A stretch of 64,000 nt of DNA from Streptomyces canus. Lineage in GTDB: Bacteria; Actinomycetota; Actinomycetes; Streptomycetales; Streptomycetaceae. Below, piece by piece: positions 51,829-60,981 of the stretch (positions within the stretch are counted from its first letter, which is position 1; each line of letters starts with the position of its first letter). The notes under the pieces are model-generated. The model was given only the letters and a program-made list of their open reading frames with translations. It made no database searches and was not told the DNA's origin. The position numbers and the translations under genes are program-made. The DNA is taken from assembly GCF_030816965.1 (NCBI RefSeq), contig NZ_JAUSYQ010000002.1, positions 8,608,001 through 8,672,000 of the forward strand. Reading direction: 5' to 3'.

Positions 51829-51947
51829 CCCCGGCCGATCCGTTCCGTGACCCCCAAACGACAGAAGCAATAATGAGTGCGCGGCGTCGCACCGAACTCG
51901 TTGAGTTCGCCCGGCGGAACTCGGTTCACGAACAGCAGGTGATTTCC

Positions 51948-52495
51948 CACCTGCTGGACCGGCTCGAGGCTGGGATGCTGCTGGCGGCTTGGCTGGTGGC
52001 TGATCGCGGCATCGCCGGCTTCGAGCCGTGGCAGGCCGCCTCCGGCACGGGCGCGGACCTGTTGTGGCGCGTCCGCAAGGACAACGTGCTCCCGGTCCTC
52101 GAGGCCTTCGATGACGGCTCCCACTGTCCGAGATCGCGGCCACCGGCGACCGCGACCGCCGTGCCCCGGCCCGGGGCCGCCTCATCGAGTACACCCTCGG
52201 CCGCGAGGAAGACGACACGGTCTACCGGCTCGTCACTACCATCTGCGACCCGGGCGAGAGGCTCGCCACCGAGCTGGCGAGCCTCTACCACCAGCCGTGG
52301 GAGATCGACACCCTGGACGAGATCAAGGCCCATCAGGGCGGACCCCGCCCCGTCCTCCGCTCGCAACACCCCGACGGTGTTGAGCAGGAAATCTACGGCT
52401 TCGTCCTCGTCCACCACCCGCTCTGGGACGTCATGCACCACACCGCTCGCGAAGCCGGCCTCGACCCGGACCGGCTGTCCTTCCACCGCGGTGCA
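51948..52495 (+). pseudogene. IS4-family transposase fragment
   Basis: HLLDRLEAGMLLAA, VADRGIAGFEPWQAASGTGADLLWRV and VLPVLEAFDDGS are in one frame. After a frameshift near 52120 come RLIEYTLGREEDDTVYRLVTTICDP, SLYHQPWEIDTLDEIKAH and HHPLWDVMHHTAREAGLDPDRLSF. This covers the second catalytic Asp and the Glu region of an IS4-type transposase; the N-terminal part with the first Asp is missing. The end at about 52495 is abrupt. Confidence 0.75.
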
Positions 52496-52621
52496 GTTTT
52501 CGTTGATGATGACGACTGGCCACTCCAGCGCCGTGCCCAGGGTCCGCGCTACAGCGTCTGCTCCGCCTCCGCGCCGAACCACCGTGGTCAGCTCGTAGTG
52601 CACGCTGCTGGCCTGCTCCAT
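52495..52621 (-). pseudogene. possible PucR-type regulator fragment
   Basis: On the minus strand a short stretch reads ELTTVVRRGGGADAVARTLG followed by ALEWPVVIINENCTA, resembling the start of the sensor part of PucR/CdaR-type regulators. It is cut off by the IS4 fragment. Too short to be sure. Confidence 0.25.
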
Positions 52622-52789
52622 TGCCTGCCTCGGCGTGGCGAGTCAGCAGTGCTGGGGCCCCAAGAACTGACGACGAATTAGTGGCGCAGGATACCAGCGA
52701 TGTTCAAGCCCGTCGTACCGCGGGCCCGAAACGCGGAACTGCCGGAACGCGGCTACGTACGATGTGCTTCGGTGATCCCTGGGAGGGCG

Positions 52790-53220
52790 ATGGGGAGCCC
52801 TCCCAGGGGCGTCTCAGTCGCCTACAGCCTCCCTGAGGCGGGCTGCACGTCCCTGTCCCTGGGCGACACCATCGGCACCGGCACGCCCGGTCATGTTCTC
52901 GAACTCCTGGACATGGAACGAGGTATGGGCATCGCCTTCGAGCAGATCGCCCTGCACTTCCGCGATACCTATGGACAGCCCTCGCCAACGTCCAGGCAAC
53001 ACTGACTGCGGGCATCACCGAATTCGGCAGCTCCGCTGGAGGCATCGGCGCCCGTACGCCCGCAGCGCCACCGGCAACCTCGCCACGGAAGACCTGGTGC
53101 GGATTCTGAACGGACTCGGCATCCACATCGGAGTCGACCTGAACACCTTGGTCGGGACCAGCCATTGGATAGCCGAACACCTCGCCCGCCCGAGCCTCTC
53201 CTGGGTCGTCGCCGCTTTGT
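52790..53220 (+). pseudogene. hydroxymethylglutaryl-CoA lyase remnant
   Basis: Three consecutive frame segments make a recognisable HMG-CoA lyase C-terminal half: GCTSLSLGDTIGTGTPGHV and IALHFRDTYG (frame 2), then ALANVQATLTAGITEFGSSAGGIG, then PYARSATGNLATEDLVRILNGLGIHIGVDLNTLV (frame 3). In intact enzymes this part holds the metal-binding HxH (altered here to HFR) and the active-site Cys of GGxGGCPYA, which is lost at a frameshift. A leucine/HMG-CoA degradation gene that has decayed. Confidence 0.7.
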
Positions 53221-53234
53221 CCTGGATGAACACT

Positions 53235-53445
53235 TGCCGCATGCGGCTTCGTCCTGTGCGGCACCCCGATGTCCCTGATGCAGGCCCTGCACGCCGCAGG
53301 CAGGGACGATCTGCACGTGATCTCCAACAGCTGCGGCGTGCACGACCTGGGGGCTGGGCATCCTGTTGTGCCACTACCCGGCCTCCCGCGTCACCGCCTA
53401 CTGCGCCAGTGAGAACCAGGGGGCGCCCACCTCTTGCTCTCGTCC
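53235..53445 (+). pseudogene. 3-oxoacid CoA-transferase subunit A remnant
   Basis: The plus strand reads FVLCGTPMSLMQALHAAGRDDLHVISNSCGV, then after a shift GILLCHYPASRVTAYCASEN, matching the N-terminal part of CoA-transferase subunit A (GFGLCGIP...NNCG; S.vgEN). It adjoins the HMG-CoA lyase remnant, as the two functions can adjoin in ketone-body or leucine catabolism clusters. It is frameshifted and truncated. Confidence 0.6.
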
Positions 53446-54009
53446 CTCTCGCCCTCGACCGGAGTCAGAACCATCGAGCCACTTCGAGTTCAGGGTTCAT
53501 CGACCTGGGGCAGGACGAGGCTTCTCCGGCTCCAACCGAGCTCATTAGGTCAGGACCTTGGAGTGAGGACGGTCCTCAAGCAGGGGCTTGATCTGGGCTC
53601 CCAGGGACGGCTGTTCGTGTCCGGAAGGGCCGATCCGCTTCCCATTCGACCCCTCCAGTGGACGGATTGCTCACAAGGCCCTGGTGGGCGTCGTACGGTG
53701 TGGTCGTTCGGCCGCCCCAGGTAACCCTCCCCCCCCCCGGTCCCGGGGCGGCCGTTCGGGCCGCCCCGGGTCCCACCTTATGACCCGGGGAGGCCGACTT
53801 CCCCGGAGAAGCCAAGGGGAAGGTCCCGCGATCAACATGCCGAGCGGCGGCGGGTGCCGAGTGGCCCCGCCTGTGGACCGAGCATGACGTAACAGCACTT
53901 TTGCCGTCGTCCCTAGGCGTCTCTCGGCGTCTGTTCGGTCAGGGGTTGCGGCGCGAGTCTGTTCGTGCGGAGGCCGGAGGGGCCACCGAACCGCGCCGAC
54001 CGAGGTGGG
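53446..54009. other. non-coding stretch
   Basis: No convincing gene. It contains a C10 homopolymer (about 53729-53738), the strong hairpin at 53739-53773, and a 27-bp sequence at 53818-53844 that matches 25708-25733 in inverted orientation with one mismatch and one indel. Confidence 0.5.
53739..53773. terminator. strong GC hairpin, possible bidirectional terminator
   Basis: CCCGGGGCGGCC (53742-53753) and GGCCGCCCCGGG (53759-53770) form a perfect 12-bp stem with a 5-base loop GTTCG, extendable by two pairs across one mismatch. No T-run follows. A third partial copy (GGCCGCCCC) lies at 53710-53718. Confidence 0.35.
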
Positions 54010-54303
54010 TGACATGGAGCGGATGACCAGAAGGGGCGTCGAGTGGCTGACCGCTGCTGCCGATGACCCCGAGATGTGCCGTGCGACGCGGGCGATCCGC
54101 GCCGGCCCTACCTGCTGCCGACAAGGCGCCTCTTCGTAATGATCACTTGTCGCATGGGCCTGGAGGCCTTCGATCAACTGGTGCGCCGAGAGGCGCCGAT
54201 CGGTCCCGTCATGATGGACCACGGATCGAAACAAGTGGGCTTCTTCCCCGACGCACGCGGTGGCGAATACTCCGCAGCAGCCCTCGCTGCTCGGGTTCGC
54301 TGA
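54010..54303 (+). pseudogene. primase/polymerase-like small protein remnant
   Basis: From about 54013 the frame reads RRGVEWLTAAADDPEMCRA, then shifts to DPRRPYLLPTRRLF and GLEAFDQLVRREAPIGPVMMDHGSKQVGFF. This is the pattern of the short N-terminal bifunctional-primase-like proteins common in Streptomyces. A frameshift near 54100 and loss of the C-terminus make it a pseudogene. Confidence 0.5.
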
Positions 54304-54440
54304 GCTCGCCCACGATCTGCAGGATCGGTTCCTTCTCGGAGCCCCGGCTGCGCCGAACCGCCCGTATCCCCGCAATGAGCTTCACACCCGCCACCTTGTC
54401 CAACGCCTCCCACGGTTCCTCGCATAGACGGTGATCGATC
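54209..54440 (-). other. unassigned minus-strand remnant
   Basis: A gene-like minus-strand stretch (EALDKVAGVKLIAGI, KEPILQIVGELSEPEQ) lies across the end of the primase-like remnant. It has no convincing start and no recognised family. It may be a fragment left by an earlier insertion. Confidence 0.2.
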
Positions 54441-54529
54441 CAGCGGTCCCAGCCGGGGCCGCCAGACTCACCGATCGATCCCCGTTCTCTCAGCCACTTT
54501 TTCCAAGCAGTTCACCCTAGGAGATGCGA

Positions 54530-56782
54530 ATGCAATTGCCCCGTGTCGCTCAGTGGCGCGGCAGGTTGGTGGCCGCGTCGTTGCTGCTTCTGATCCCTGT
54601 TCTGACCAACGGCCCGGCTGCGGCTGCGGCGCTGCCGTACAAGGACCCGAGCCAGCCGGTGTCTGTCCGAGTCGAGGACCTGCTCAGCCGGATGTCGCTC
54701 GACGAGAAGATCGGTCAAATGACCCAGGCCGAGCGCAAATCAGTCACCAACTCGGACATCACCGACTACCGCCTTGGCTCGCTCTTGTCCGGTGGAGGCT
54801 CGGCGCCAGCGCCCAACACAGCGACAGCCTGGGCCGATATGTACGACTCGTTCCAGGGCGCGGCACTGGCCACCCCGCTCAACATTCCCCTGATGTATGG
54901 CATAGACGCGGTGCACGGACACAACAACGTGTACGGAGCGACGATCTTCCCGCACAACATTGGCCTCGGCGCCGCCCGCGATCCCGGCCTGGTGCAGCGC
55001 ATCGGCCGGGCGACCGCTGAAGAGGTCTCCGGTACCGGGATCGACTGGGACTTCGCCCCCTGTCTGTGCGTCGTGCGCAACGACCGCTGGGGAAGGACGT
55101 ACGAGTCGTACGGCGAGACCCCCGACATCGCCAGCTCGATGGCCACGGAGATCACCGGCCTGCAGGGCTCCAAGCTCTCCGACTCCGGCTCGGTCATGGC
55201 CACCGCCAAGCACTACATCGGCGACGGCGGGACCACCGGCGGCGTGGACGAGGGCAATACCGAGCTGAGCGAGGCGGATCTGCGGGCCATACACCTCCCC
55301 CCGTTCCGAGAGGCGGTCGCCAGGCACGTCGGCTCGGTCATGGTCTCGTACAGCAGCTGGAACGGCCTGAAGATGCACGCCAACCGCTACCTGATCACCG
55401 ATGTACTCAAGGGTGAACTGGGCTTTTCGGGCGTGGTCGTCTCGGACTGGAACGCCATTGACCAGATCGACGGGCAGGTCGGCTTCACAGCGGCGGAGGT
55501 CAGCACCTCCATCAACGCCGGCCTCGACATGATCATGGTGCCCGACGCGTGGAAATCGTTCATCTCCATGCTCAAGAGCGAGGTCCAGCTCGGCCACGTG
55601 CCGATGTCCCGCATCGACGACGCCAACCGCCGTATCCTCACCAAAAAGTTCGAGCTCGGCCTGTTCGAGCGGCCCTACACCGACCGCTCGTACACCGGCA
55701 CCGTGGGCAGCGCCGCTCACCGGCTGATCGCTCGCGAGGCGGTGAAGAAGTCCCAGGTCCTGCTCAAGAACAAGTGGGGCATACTGCCGCTGCCCAAGAC
55801 CGCGAGCAAGATCTTCGTCGCCGGCAAGAACGCCGATGACATCGGCAACCAGAGCGGCGGCTGGACCATCGACTGGCAGGGCCAGAGCGGCAACACAACC
55901 CCGGGCACGACGATCCTGCAGGGCATCCGGAGTACGGTGTCCTCGTCCACCACGGTCACCTATAACCGCTACGGAACCGGTATCGACGGCAGCTACAAAG
56001 CCGCTGTCGCCGTTGTGGGAGAGACCCCGTACGCGGAGTTCAAGGGCGATCGGCCGGGCTCGATGAGTCTGGACGCCGAGGACCTGTCCACCCTTGCCAC
56101 CCTGAAGGCCGCGGGGGTACCGGTGATCGTGGTCACGGTCTCGGGGCGGCCGCTGGACATCGCGAGCGAACTGCCCAGCTGGGACGCCCTCGTCGCGGCG
56201 TGGCTCCCGGGAACCGAGGGCGCCGGGGTCGCGGACGTGCTCTTCGGCGACTACAACCCCACGGGCAAGCTGCCGGTGACCTGGATGCAGAGCGCAAGCC
56301 AGCAGCCCATCAACACCGGGGACGGCAAGACACCGTTGTTCCCCTATGGCGCGGGTGACAGTTTCCCGTCGACCCAGAACCCGTACGACGTCATCGGCGC
56401 GGCCTACTACGACGACCAGAGCGGCACCGGGCTTGAGCACTGCACCGACTCCGGGTGCGGCCAGGACGTCGGCTGGATCGCTGCGAACGATTACATCGGT
56501 TACTACGACGTGGACTTCGGTACCACCTCGCCCACCAGTGTGGTCACCAGGATCGCCTCCAACTCCTCGGTTAGCGGGTCACTCCAGTACCACCTCGACA
56601 GCCCAACGGGCCCTCTACTGGCCACCGTGTCCCTCAGTAACACCGGCGGCTGGCAGTCCTGGACGAGCCGTACGGCGAGTGTCACTGGGTCGGCCACCGG
56701 CGTGCACAAGCTGTATGTCGTGGCCAGCGGAGGCGGTGGAGCCGACCTCGCCAACCTCAACTGGTTCCAGTTCAACCACTAG
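54530..56782 (+). CDS. secreted GH3 beta-glucosidase with C-terminal CBM6-like domain
   Basis: Of 750 residues, the first ~35 form a Sec signal peptide (RWR-type basic start, LVAASLLLLIPVL, then PAAAAAL). The GH3 N-terminal barrel follows: MSLDEKIGQMTQAER, PLMYGIDAVHGHNNV, ATIFPHNIGL, RWGRTYESYGE, KHYIGDGGT and VVSDWNAID, whose Asp is the expected nucleophile. The GH3 C-terminal alpha/beta domain follows (SQVLLKNKWGILPLPK; GVPVIVVTVSGRPLDI; GVADVLFGDYNPTGKLPVTW). The last ~110 residues look like a CBM6/35 carbohydrate-binding module (GGWQSWTSRTASV...LNWFQF). AGGAG at 54519-54523 touches ATG 54524 but lies 6 bases before ATG 54530, so 54530 is preferred. It probably hydrolyses plant or fungal beta-glucans outside the cell. 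It is intact and stands alone among decayed genes. Confidence 0.9.
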   Translation: MQLPRVAQWRGRLVAASLLLLIPVLTNGPAAAAALPYKDPSQPVSVRVEDLLSRMSLDEKIGQMTQAERKSVTNSDITDYRLGSLLSGGGSAPAPNTATAWADMYDSFQGAALATPLNIPLMYGIDAVHGHNNVYGATIFPHNIGLGAARDPGLVQRIGRATAEEVSGTGIDWDFAPCLCVVRNDRWGRTYESYGETPDIASSMATEITGLQGSKLSDSGSVMATAKHYIGDGGTTGGVDEGNTELSEADLRAIHLPPFREAVARHVGSVMVSYSSWNGLKMHANRYLITDVLKGELGFSGVVVSDWNAIDQIDGQVGFTAAEVSTSINAGLDMIMVPDAWKSFISMLKSEVQLGHVPMSRIDDANRRILTKKFELGLFERPYTDRSYTGTVGSAAHRLIAREAVKKSQVLLKNKWGILPLPKTASKIFVAGKNADDIGNQSGGWTIDWQGQSGNTTPGTTILQGIRSTVSSSTTVTYNRYGTGIDGSYKAAVAVVGETPYAEFKGDRPGSMSLDAEDLSTLATLKAAGVPVIVVTVSGRPLDIASELPSWDALVAAWLPGTEGAGVADVLFGDYNPTGKLPVTWMQSASQQPINTGDGKTPLFPYGAGDSFPSTQNPYDVIGAAYYDDQSGTGLEHCTDSGCGQDVGWIAANDYIGYYDVDFGTTSPTSVVTRIASNSSVSGSLQYHLDSPTGPLLATVSLSNTGGWQSWTSRTASVTGSATGVHKLYVVASGGGGADLANLNWFQFNH

Positions 56783-57150
56783 GATCACCTGGCGGTGGCC
56801 GTGGATAACGGCGGCGTGTTCGTCGAGATAAACTCCCTCATTCGGAGCGGGGATTACCAGCCTCACTGATACCGCCGGCTGTGGCGAGGCATCCCGCGTC
56901 AAGGACCGCGAGATCATCAACGGTAGGATCCACAACACCCGCACTGGGAGATCATGCGGCAGTGGACGCAGAATGCCCCGTTGCCGCACCGGGAAACGGC
57001 ATATACGTCGGTAGCCGGGACACCTCTGGGCCCGGCGAGATGCCTTCTGCCGTACGCACGGGGAACACCAGAGAGGCGGTGAAAGGAATTCCCCCTAATG
57101 TTCGCGGACCATCTGCGGTCTTTACGAACTGCCTGGCAAACCTCAGGGGT
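56783..57150. other. non-coding stretch after the GH3 gene
   Basis: No recognisable gene or RNA. Short cysteine-containing minus-strand frames near 56950 (NGAFCVHC..ISQCGCC) resemble nothing I can name. No clear terminator hairpin was found directly after the GH3 stop. Confidence 0.4.
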
Positions 57151-57154
57151 CTTT

Positions 57155-57451
57155 GATGTCTTCACATCGATGCGAGCATCCGTGATGAGGGTTCCACGTC
57201 GCGCCAGCTGACCTCGTACTTCGCGGCCCAGTGGCGGCAAAACCACCCTGATGCCGGCTACGTCCACCGCGACTTGGCTGCCCAGCCCATCCCCACCTCA
57301 CCCATCCCGTGCGCGAGTACCTTCTGGACCCCAGCCGCGACCACGGTCAGACGGACGATGAGCTCGACGCCGGCACGATCGTGCTCGGCGTGCCGATGTA
57401 TAACTACACCATCCCGTCGAGCGTCAAGGCTTGGGTCGACCTGCTGGTCAG
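57155..57451 (+). pseudogene. azoR: FMN-dependent NADH-azoreductase remnant
   Basis: The N-terminal half of an AzoR-type flavodoxin-like enzyme is legible: IDASIRDEGSTSRQLTSYFA, HPDAGYVHRDLAAQPIP, then after a -1-type shift near 57297 HLTHP, and LDAGTIVLGVPMYNYTIPSS followed by VKAWVDLL, which is the flavin-binding PMYN(F/Y)xIPS motif. The start is lost and the 3' half is removed by the IS701 element that begins at 57452. Confidence 0.75.
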
Positions 57452-58906
57452 TCACGGCAGCTGTAGTTCTTGATCACGGCTGGTCGTGACGGCGGTGTCG
57501 TTGCTGATGGCAGGCTGTCGCAACGGCTTGGTGGCGGCGGCGCCAGGCGGTCCAGTGCAGGACGTGATCGCGGTCACGGACTGGTGCGGGCAGTGTGAGG
57601 GCGCGCAGGAGACGGATGAGTTCGGGACAGGTCAGTGGGACGAGCTCAGGCCGCTCCTCGGTGGCCTCGTGGACGGCGGCAGCCGTAAGGGCGAGGACAG
57701 CGGCGGCGATCAGGGAGAACAGTGACCAGCGCATCCAGGAGTTCCAGCAGGTCACTTGACCCTGGTCGAGTCCGGTGAAGCCCTTGGCGAGTTGGAAGGT
57801 CTCCTCGATCCCCCACCTGCGGGAGATCACTTCCACGAGCGTGCCGAGCGAAACGTTGCCGGGAGCCCAGCAGCGGAAGTAGGACACCTCGCCGGTGTAG
57901 CGGTGCCGGCGCGCGACCAGAACGCTCGTCCCCGCTCCGTTCTCGTCGGGAGCATCGTCGGGGCGGACGTCGAGCCAGGCCCAGTCGTACTCACGGGTGC
58001 CCTTGGTGCCGTGTCCGGTCTGCCGGCGCATCCACTGTGCGGGCCCCACCTTGTTCATCAGTTTGCGGGCCTCCCGCCGGCGGCCTGCTCCGTCGGTGAT
58101 CTGGTAGGAAGCGGCGATGCCAACCGTGTAACCGATCCCCAACGACCGGATACCCCGGCGTAGTTTGCGCCCGCAGTACACCTCGTCGCCTGCGAACCAG
58201 CGGGCCTCGATCCCCGTGGCGAGCGCGTCGGTGACCATGGCCAGCGCCTGCTGCGGTTTCGTCGCGAAGGCGATCTCCTCCGGCATCCCGGTCACCTCGC
58301 GGCGTTCCTCGTCCGCGGCCCAGTCCGCCGGGAGATACAGGACCCGGTCGATGATCACCTTCACTGTCGCCGTGACCGCCGCCAGGTGCACCGCCACCTG
58401 ACACAGACCGACACCGCCGATCGCACCCGAGTACTGCCGTCCAGCCCCCACGCAGTCAGTGGAGGACTTCGCGTCGCCCGTCTCGTCCACCACCAGCACC
58501 ACGTCCTGCCCGGCGAGTTCATCGGCAACCAGGCGGGCGATCTCCGCCCGGGCGCGTTCGTGGTCGAACCGGGAACCTGACAGCAGATGCTGCAGCCGGT
58601 GAGGGCCCGGATGCCCCAGCGCCGGCCCGAGCGTCCAACAGTTGCGCGTGTCCACCTCCAGCAGCAGCCCCGCGACCAACTCCGCCGCAGTCGCCCGCGC
58701 TTCACACCGCGCGAAGCAGCCCGCGACCGCCCTCATGGCCGTTCCGAACGTCTCACTCCACGCCTGCTCGACTATCGTGGCTTCCACGGCCACCGCGTCC
58801 TGATACGTCGTCACAAACGTTCGTGATCGCGGTGGCCGTACTCATGTCCGCACCCGGCTCTGCAAGGCGCTGATCAGTACAGATGCCAGAACTACAGCTG
58901 CCGTGA
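57452..58906. mobile_element. IS701-family element 1
   Basis: Terminal inverted repeats TCACGGCAGCTGTAGTTCT (57452-57470) and its exact reverse complement (58888-58906) enclose one transposase gene. There is no matching 4-bp target duplication: the left flank is azoR and the right flank is an IS110 transposase gene, so one side was rearranged after insertion. Confidence 0.85.
57474..58814 (-). CDS. IS701-family DDE transposase
   Basis: 446 residues, apparently intact. The catalytic residues are readable: VLVVDETGDAKSS (first Asp), FAGDEVYCGRKLRRGI (second Asp) and RRWGIEETFQLAKGFTGLDQ (Glu), with the Tyr-less C-terminal helix typical of the group. It reads from right to left and ends just inside the left inverted repeat. 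It is complete and framed by perfect inverted repeats, so the element may still be mobile. Confidence 0.9.
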   Translation of the reverse strand: MTTYQDAVAVEATIVEQAWSETFGTAMRAVAGCFARCEARATAAELVAGLLLEVDTRNCWTLGPALGHPGPHRLQHLLSGSRFDHERARAEIARLVADELAGQDVVLVVDETGDAKSSTDCVGAGRQYSGAIGGVGLCQVAVHLAAVTATVKVIIDRVLYLPADWAADEERREVTGMPEEIAFATKPQQALAMVTDALATGIEARWFAGDEVYCGRKLRRGIRSLGIGYTVGIAASYQITDGAGRRREARKLMNKVGPAQWMRRQTGHGTKGTREYDWAWLDVRPDDAPDENGAGTSVLVARRHRYTGEVSYFRCWAPGNVSLGTLVEVISRRWGIEETFQLAKGFTGLDQGQVTCWNSWMRWSLFSLIAAAVLALTAAAVHEATEERPELVPLTCPELIRLLRALTLPAPVRDRDHVLHWTAWRRRHQAVATACHQQRHRRHDQP

Positions 58907-59491
58907 GGAGTTCGCGGGCCTCAGGGCGGCACAGGCCATTGGTCCAGGTGGCGAAGGCGTCCAGGGCAGCCGGGTAGTACTCGAACAGCAGGGAACGGAG
59001 CTGGTTGGCGATCTGCTGCCGGTTCCACAAGCGTCCTGCTGAGCGTGGGCCAGGACGGCGATCGCGCGGCCGAGGTCGCTGTCGCCTGGCAGGGGCCGGT
59101 GGGCGTGCATGTCGGTGCGGAGGATGTTCGCCAGGACGAGGGCGTCGCCGGGGTCGGACTTCTTGCGCGAGACGCTGTGCCGGTCGCGGTAGCGGGCAGC
59201 CGCCATCGGGTTGATCGCGTATACCTTCCGCTTCCCGGTCCGCAGCACCGCGACCAGCAGGCCGCGGGAGGTCTCGATTGCCACCGGGATCGGGTTCTCC
59301 TTGGTGTCTCCGTGCTCGTCGAGCAGTTCCAGCAGCAGCTTGTAGCCAGCCGCGTCGTCAGTGATGTGTCGCTTCGCCACCAGCGTGCCGGTGTCGTTGA
59401 CCAGGGCGACGTCGTGGGTGCGTTCTGCCCAGTCGATTCCGCAGTAGATCAAGGTTTCCCTCCCTGATGTGCAGGTGTTTGCGCTGGTCAC
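58907..59491 (-). pseudogene. IS110-family transposase, truncated and frameshifted
   Basis: The N-terminal RuvC-like domain is readable: IYCGIDWAERTHDVAL (Asp), VAIETSRGLL (Glu) and SRKKSDPGDALVLANILRTD (two Asp). After VLAHAQQDA the frame shifts near 59035, and the correct continuation is VWNRQQIANQLRSLLFEYYP and TWTNGLCRPEARELL. The gene then ends at the IS701 right end (58906), so the C-terminal domain with the catalytic Ser is missing. About 70 bp of its upstream end survive before the next IS701 at 59565. Confidence 0.85.
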
Positions 59492-59564
59492 GAGCGCATG
59501 CGGGCCACGCGAGCGACCTAATCCCAGGCATCAACCGCCCTGCGGTGTGCCTCCACCTCACTAG

Positions 59565-60981
59565 TAGTGCTGCGTTACGTCGGGTGATCTCGCCTGGTGT
59601 TGGGCATCTTCTTGGCATGAGGCTGGGGGAAGTGGAACGACTCCGGGGTGAGTTATCGGGGTTCGTTGCCGATGTGTTCGCCTCGGTGCCGCGGCGGGAT
59701 CAGCGGCGGTGGGGCGAGTGTTATCTGCGGGGCCTGATGCTGGATGGCCGGCGCAAGTCGGTCCAGCCGATGTCCGAGCGGCTGCCGGACGGGAACATGC
59801 AGGCCCTGCAGCAGTTCGTGAACCAGTCGCCGTGGGATCCGCTGCCGGTCAGGCAGCGGATCGCCGAGCGGCTGTCCGAGGTGATCACTCCTGAGGTGTG
59901 GGTGATCGACGACGTGTCGTTTCCCAAGTGCGGCAAGGCGTCGGTGGGGGTGGCCCGCCAGTACTGCGGAGCGGTCGGGAAACGGGCGAACTGCCAGGTC
60001 GCGGTCAGTGTCCATGCCGCCACCGACACCGCCTCGTGCCCACTGCAGTGGCAGTTGTATCTGCCGCGTGAGTGGACGGACGAGCCGGACCGTTGCCGCA
60101 GGGCGGGGGTCCCCGACGACGTGGTGCAGCAGGAGAAGTGGCGTCTGGCGCTCGGCCTGCTGGACACACTCGCCGAGTGGCAGTTGAAGGCGCAGGTCCT
60201 GGTCGCCGACGCCGGCTACGGCGTCAGCACCCCATTCCGGCTCGGTCTCCAGGAACGAGGGCTGTCCTATGTCCTGGCCTTGAACGGGAAGGAAGTTGCC
60301 CACCCGGAGGATGTTGAGCCGCACCAACCTGCTTATGGCGGGCTCGGACCGCCCACCCTTCCCCGCTACCGCACCCCACCGCGAGCCGTCTGCGTCCTCG
60401 CAGCGCAGGCGGGTGCGGAGCGGTTCACCAAGGTGACCTGGAGGCAGGGCAGCAAAGGCGCGATGACTTCGCGGTTCGCGGTGCTGACAGTGCGGCCCGC
60501 CGGCAAGCAGTCCCTGGCCGCAGCTCAGGAGGCGGGCGGCGGCCGCAACCGTTGGGACGGCGTCCTGCCCGTCCAGACCCTCCTGGTCGAATGGCCGGAC
60601 GGCCAGGACACTCCGACGAACTACTGGATATCGAACCTGCCCGCCACCACTCCGGTCGCTGACCTGGTGCGGTGGGCGAAGATGCGCTGGCGGATCGAGC
60701 ACGATTACCGCGAGCTCAAGCACGGCCTGGGACTGGACCACTTCGAGGGCCGCACCTGGCGCGGCTGGCACCACCACGTCACCCTCGTCACCGCCGCTCA
60801 GGCATTCCTCACCCTCCGGCGGCTCGACCCAAAAGTCCGCACACCGGCCTAACTCTCTACCAGGTCCTCGACGTTCTTCAGGACCTGCTGAGGTGCTGGA
60901 CCGGTACCTGCACCACCTGCGGACGCCTCCTGCCCCGCCCTCGGAGCAGCCGCAGACAGCCCACAACCTAACGAAGCACTA
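59565..60981. mobile_element. IS701-family element 2 with CTAG target duplication
   Basis: Inverted repeats TAGTGCTGCGTTA (59565-59577) and TAACGAAGCACTA (60969-60981) differ at one position. CTAG flanks both ends (59561-59564 and 60982-60985), the target duplication known for IS701 elements. The element encodes a different transposase from IS701 element 1. Confidence 0.85.
59617..60852 (+). CDS. IS701-family transposase with shifted C-terminus
   Basis: Starts MRLGEVERLRGELSGFVADVFASVPRR; the upstream frame extension crosses the inverted repeat and is not coding. Catalytic residues: WVIDDVSFPKCGKASVG (Asp), VLVADAGYGVSTPF (Asp) and MRWRIEHDYRELKHGLGLDH (Glu). The 411-residue frame ends RRLDPKVRTPA, but a one-base shift near 60835 would continue with LTLYQVLDVLQDLLRCWTGTC to about 60970, the usual C-terminal tail. 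The product is therefore probably shortened by about 40 residues; the DDE core is complete. Confidence 0.85.
   Translation: MRLGEVERLRGELSGFVADVFASVPRRDQRRWGECYLRGLMLDGRRKSVQPMSERLPDGNMQALQQFVNQSPWDPLPVRQRIAERLSEVITPEVWVIDDVSFPKCGKASVGVARQYCGAVGKRANCQVAVSVHAATDTASCPLQWQLYLPREWTDEPDRCRRAGVPDDVVQQEKWRLALGLLDTLAEWQLKAQVLVADAGYGVSTPFRLGLQERGLSYVLALNGKEVAHPEDVEPHQPAYGGLGPPTLPRYRTPPRAVCVLAAQAGAERFTKVTWRQGSKGAMTSRFAVLTVRPAGKQSLAAAQEAGGGRNRWDGVLPVQTLLVEWPDGQDTPTNYWISNLPATTPVADLVRWAKMRWRIEHDYRELKHGLGLDHFEGRTWRGWHHHVTLVTAAQAFLTLRRLDPKVRTPA

Noticed and set aside
52682..53005. A short intact gene after the IS4 fragment
   Set aside because: Its C-terminal part is the first legible frame of the HMG-CoA lyase remnant and it stops at a frameshift.
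53739..53773. Streptomyces telomere palindrome
   Set aside because: Only a single hairpin is present, not the series of conserved palindromes of a replicon end, and genes continue on both sides.
59467..59616. N-terminal extension of the second IS701 transposase
   Set aside because: It would start outside the element and read through its inverted repeat; ATG 59617 gives the normal N-terminus.
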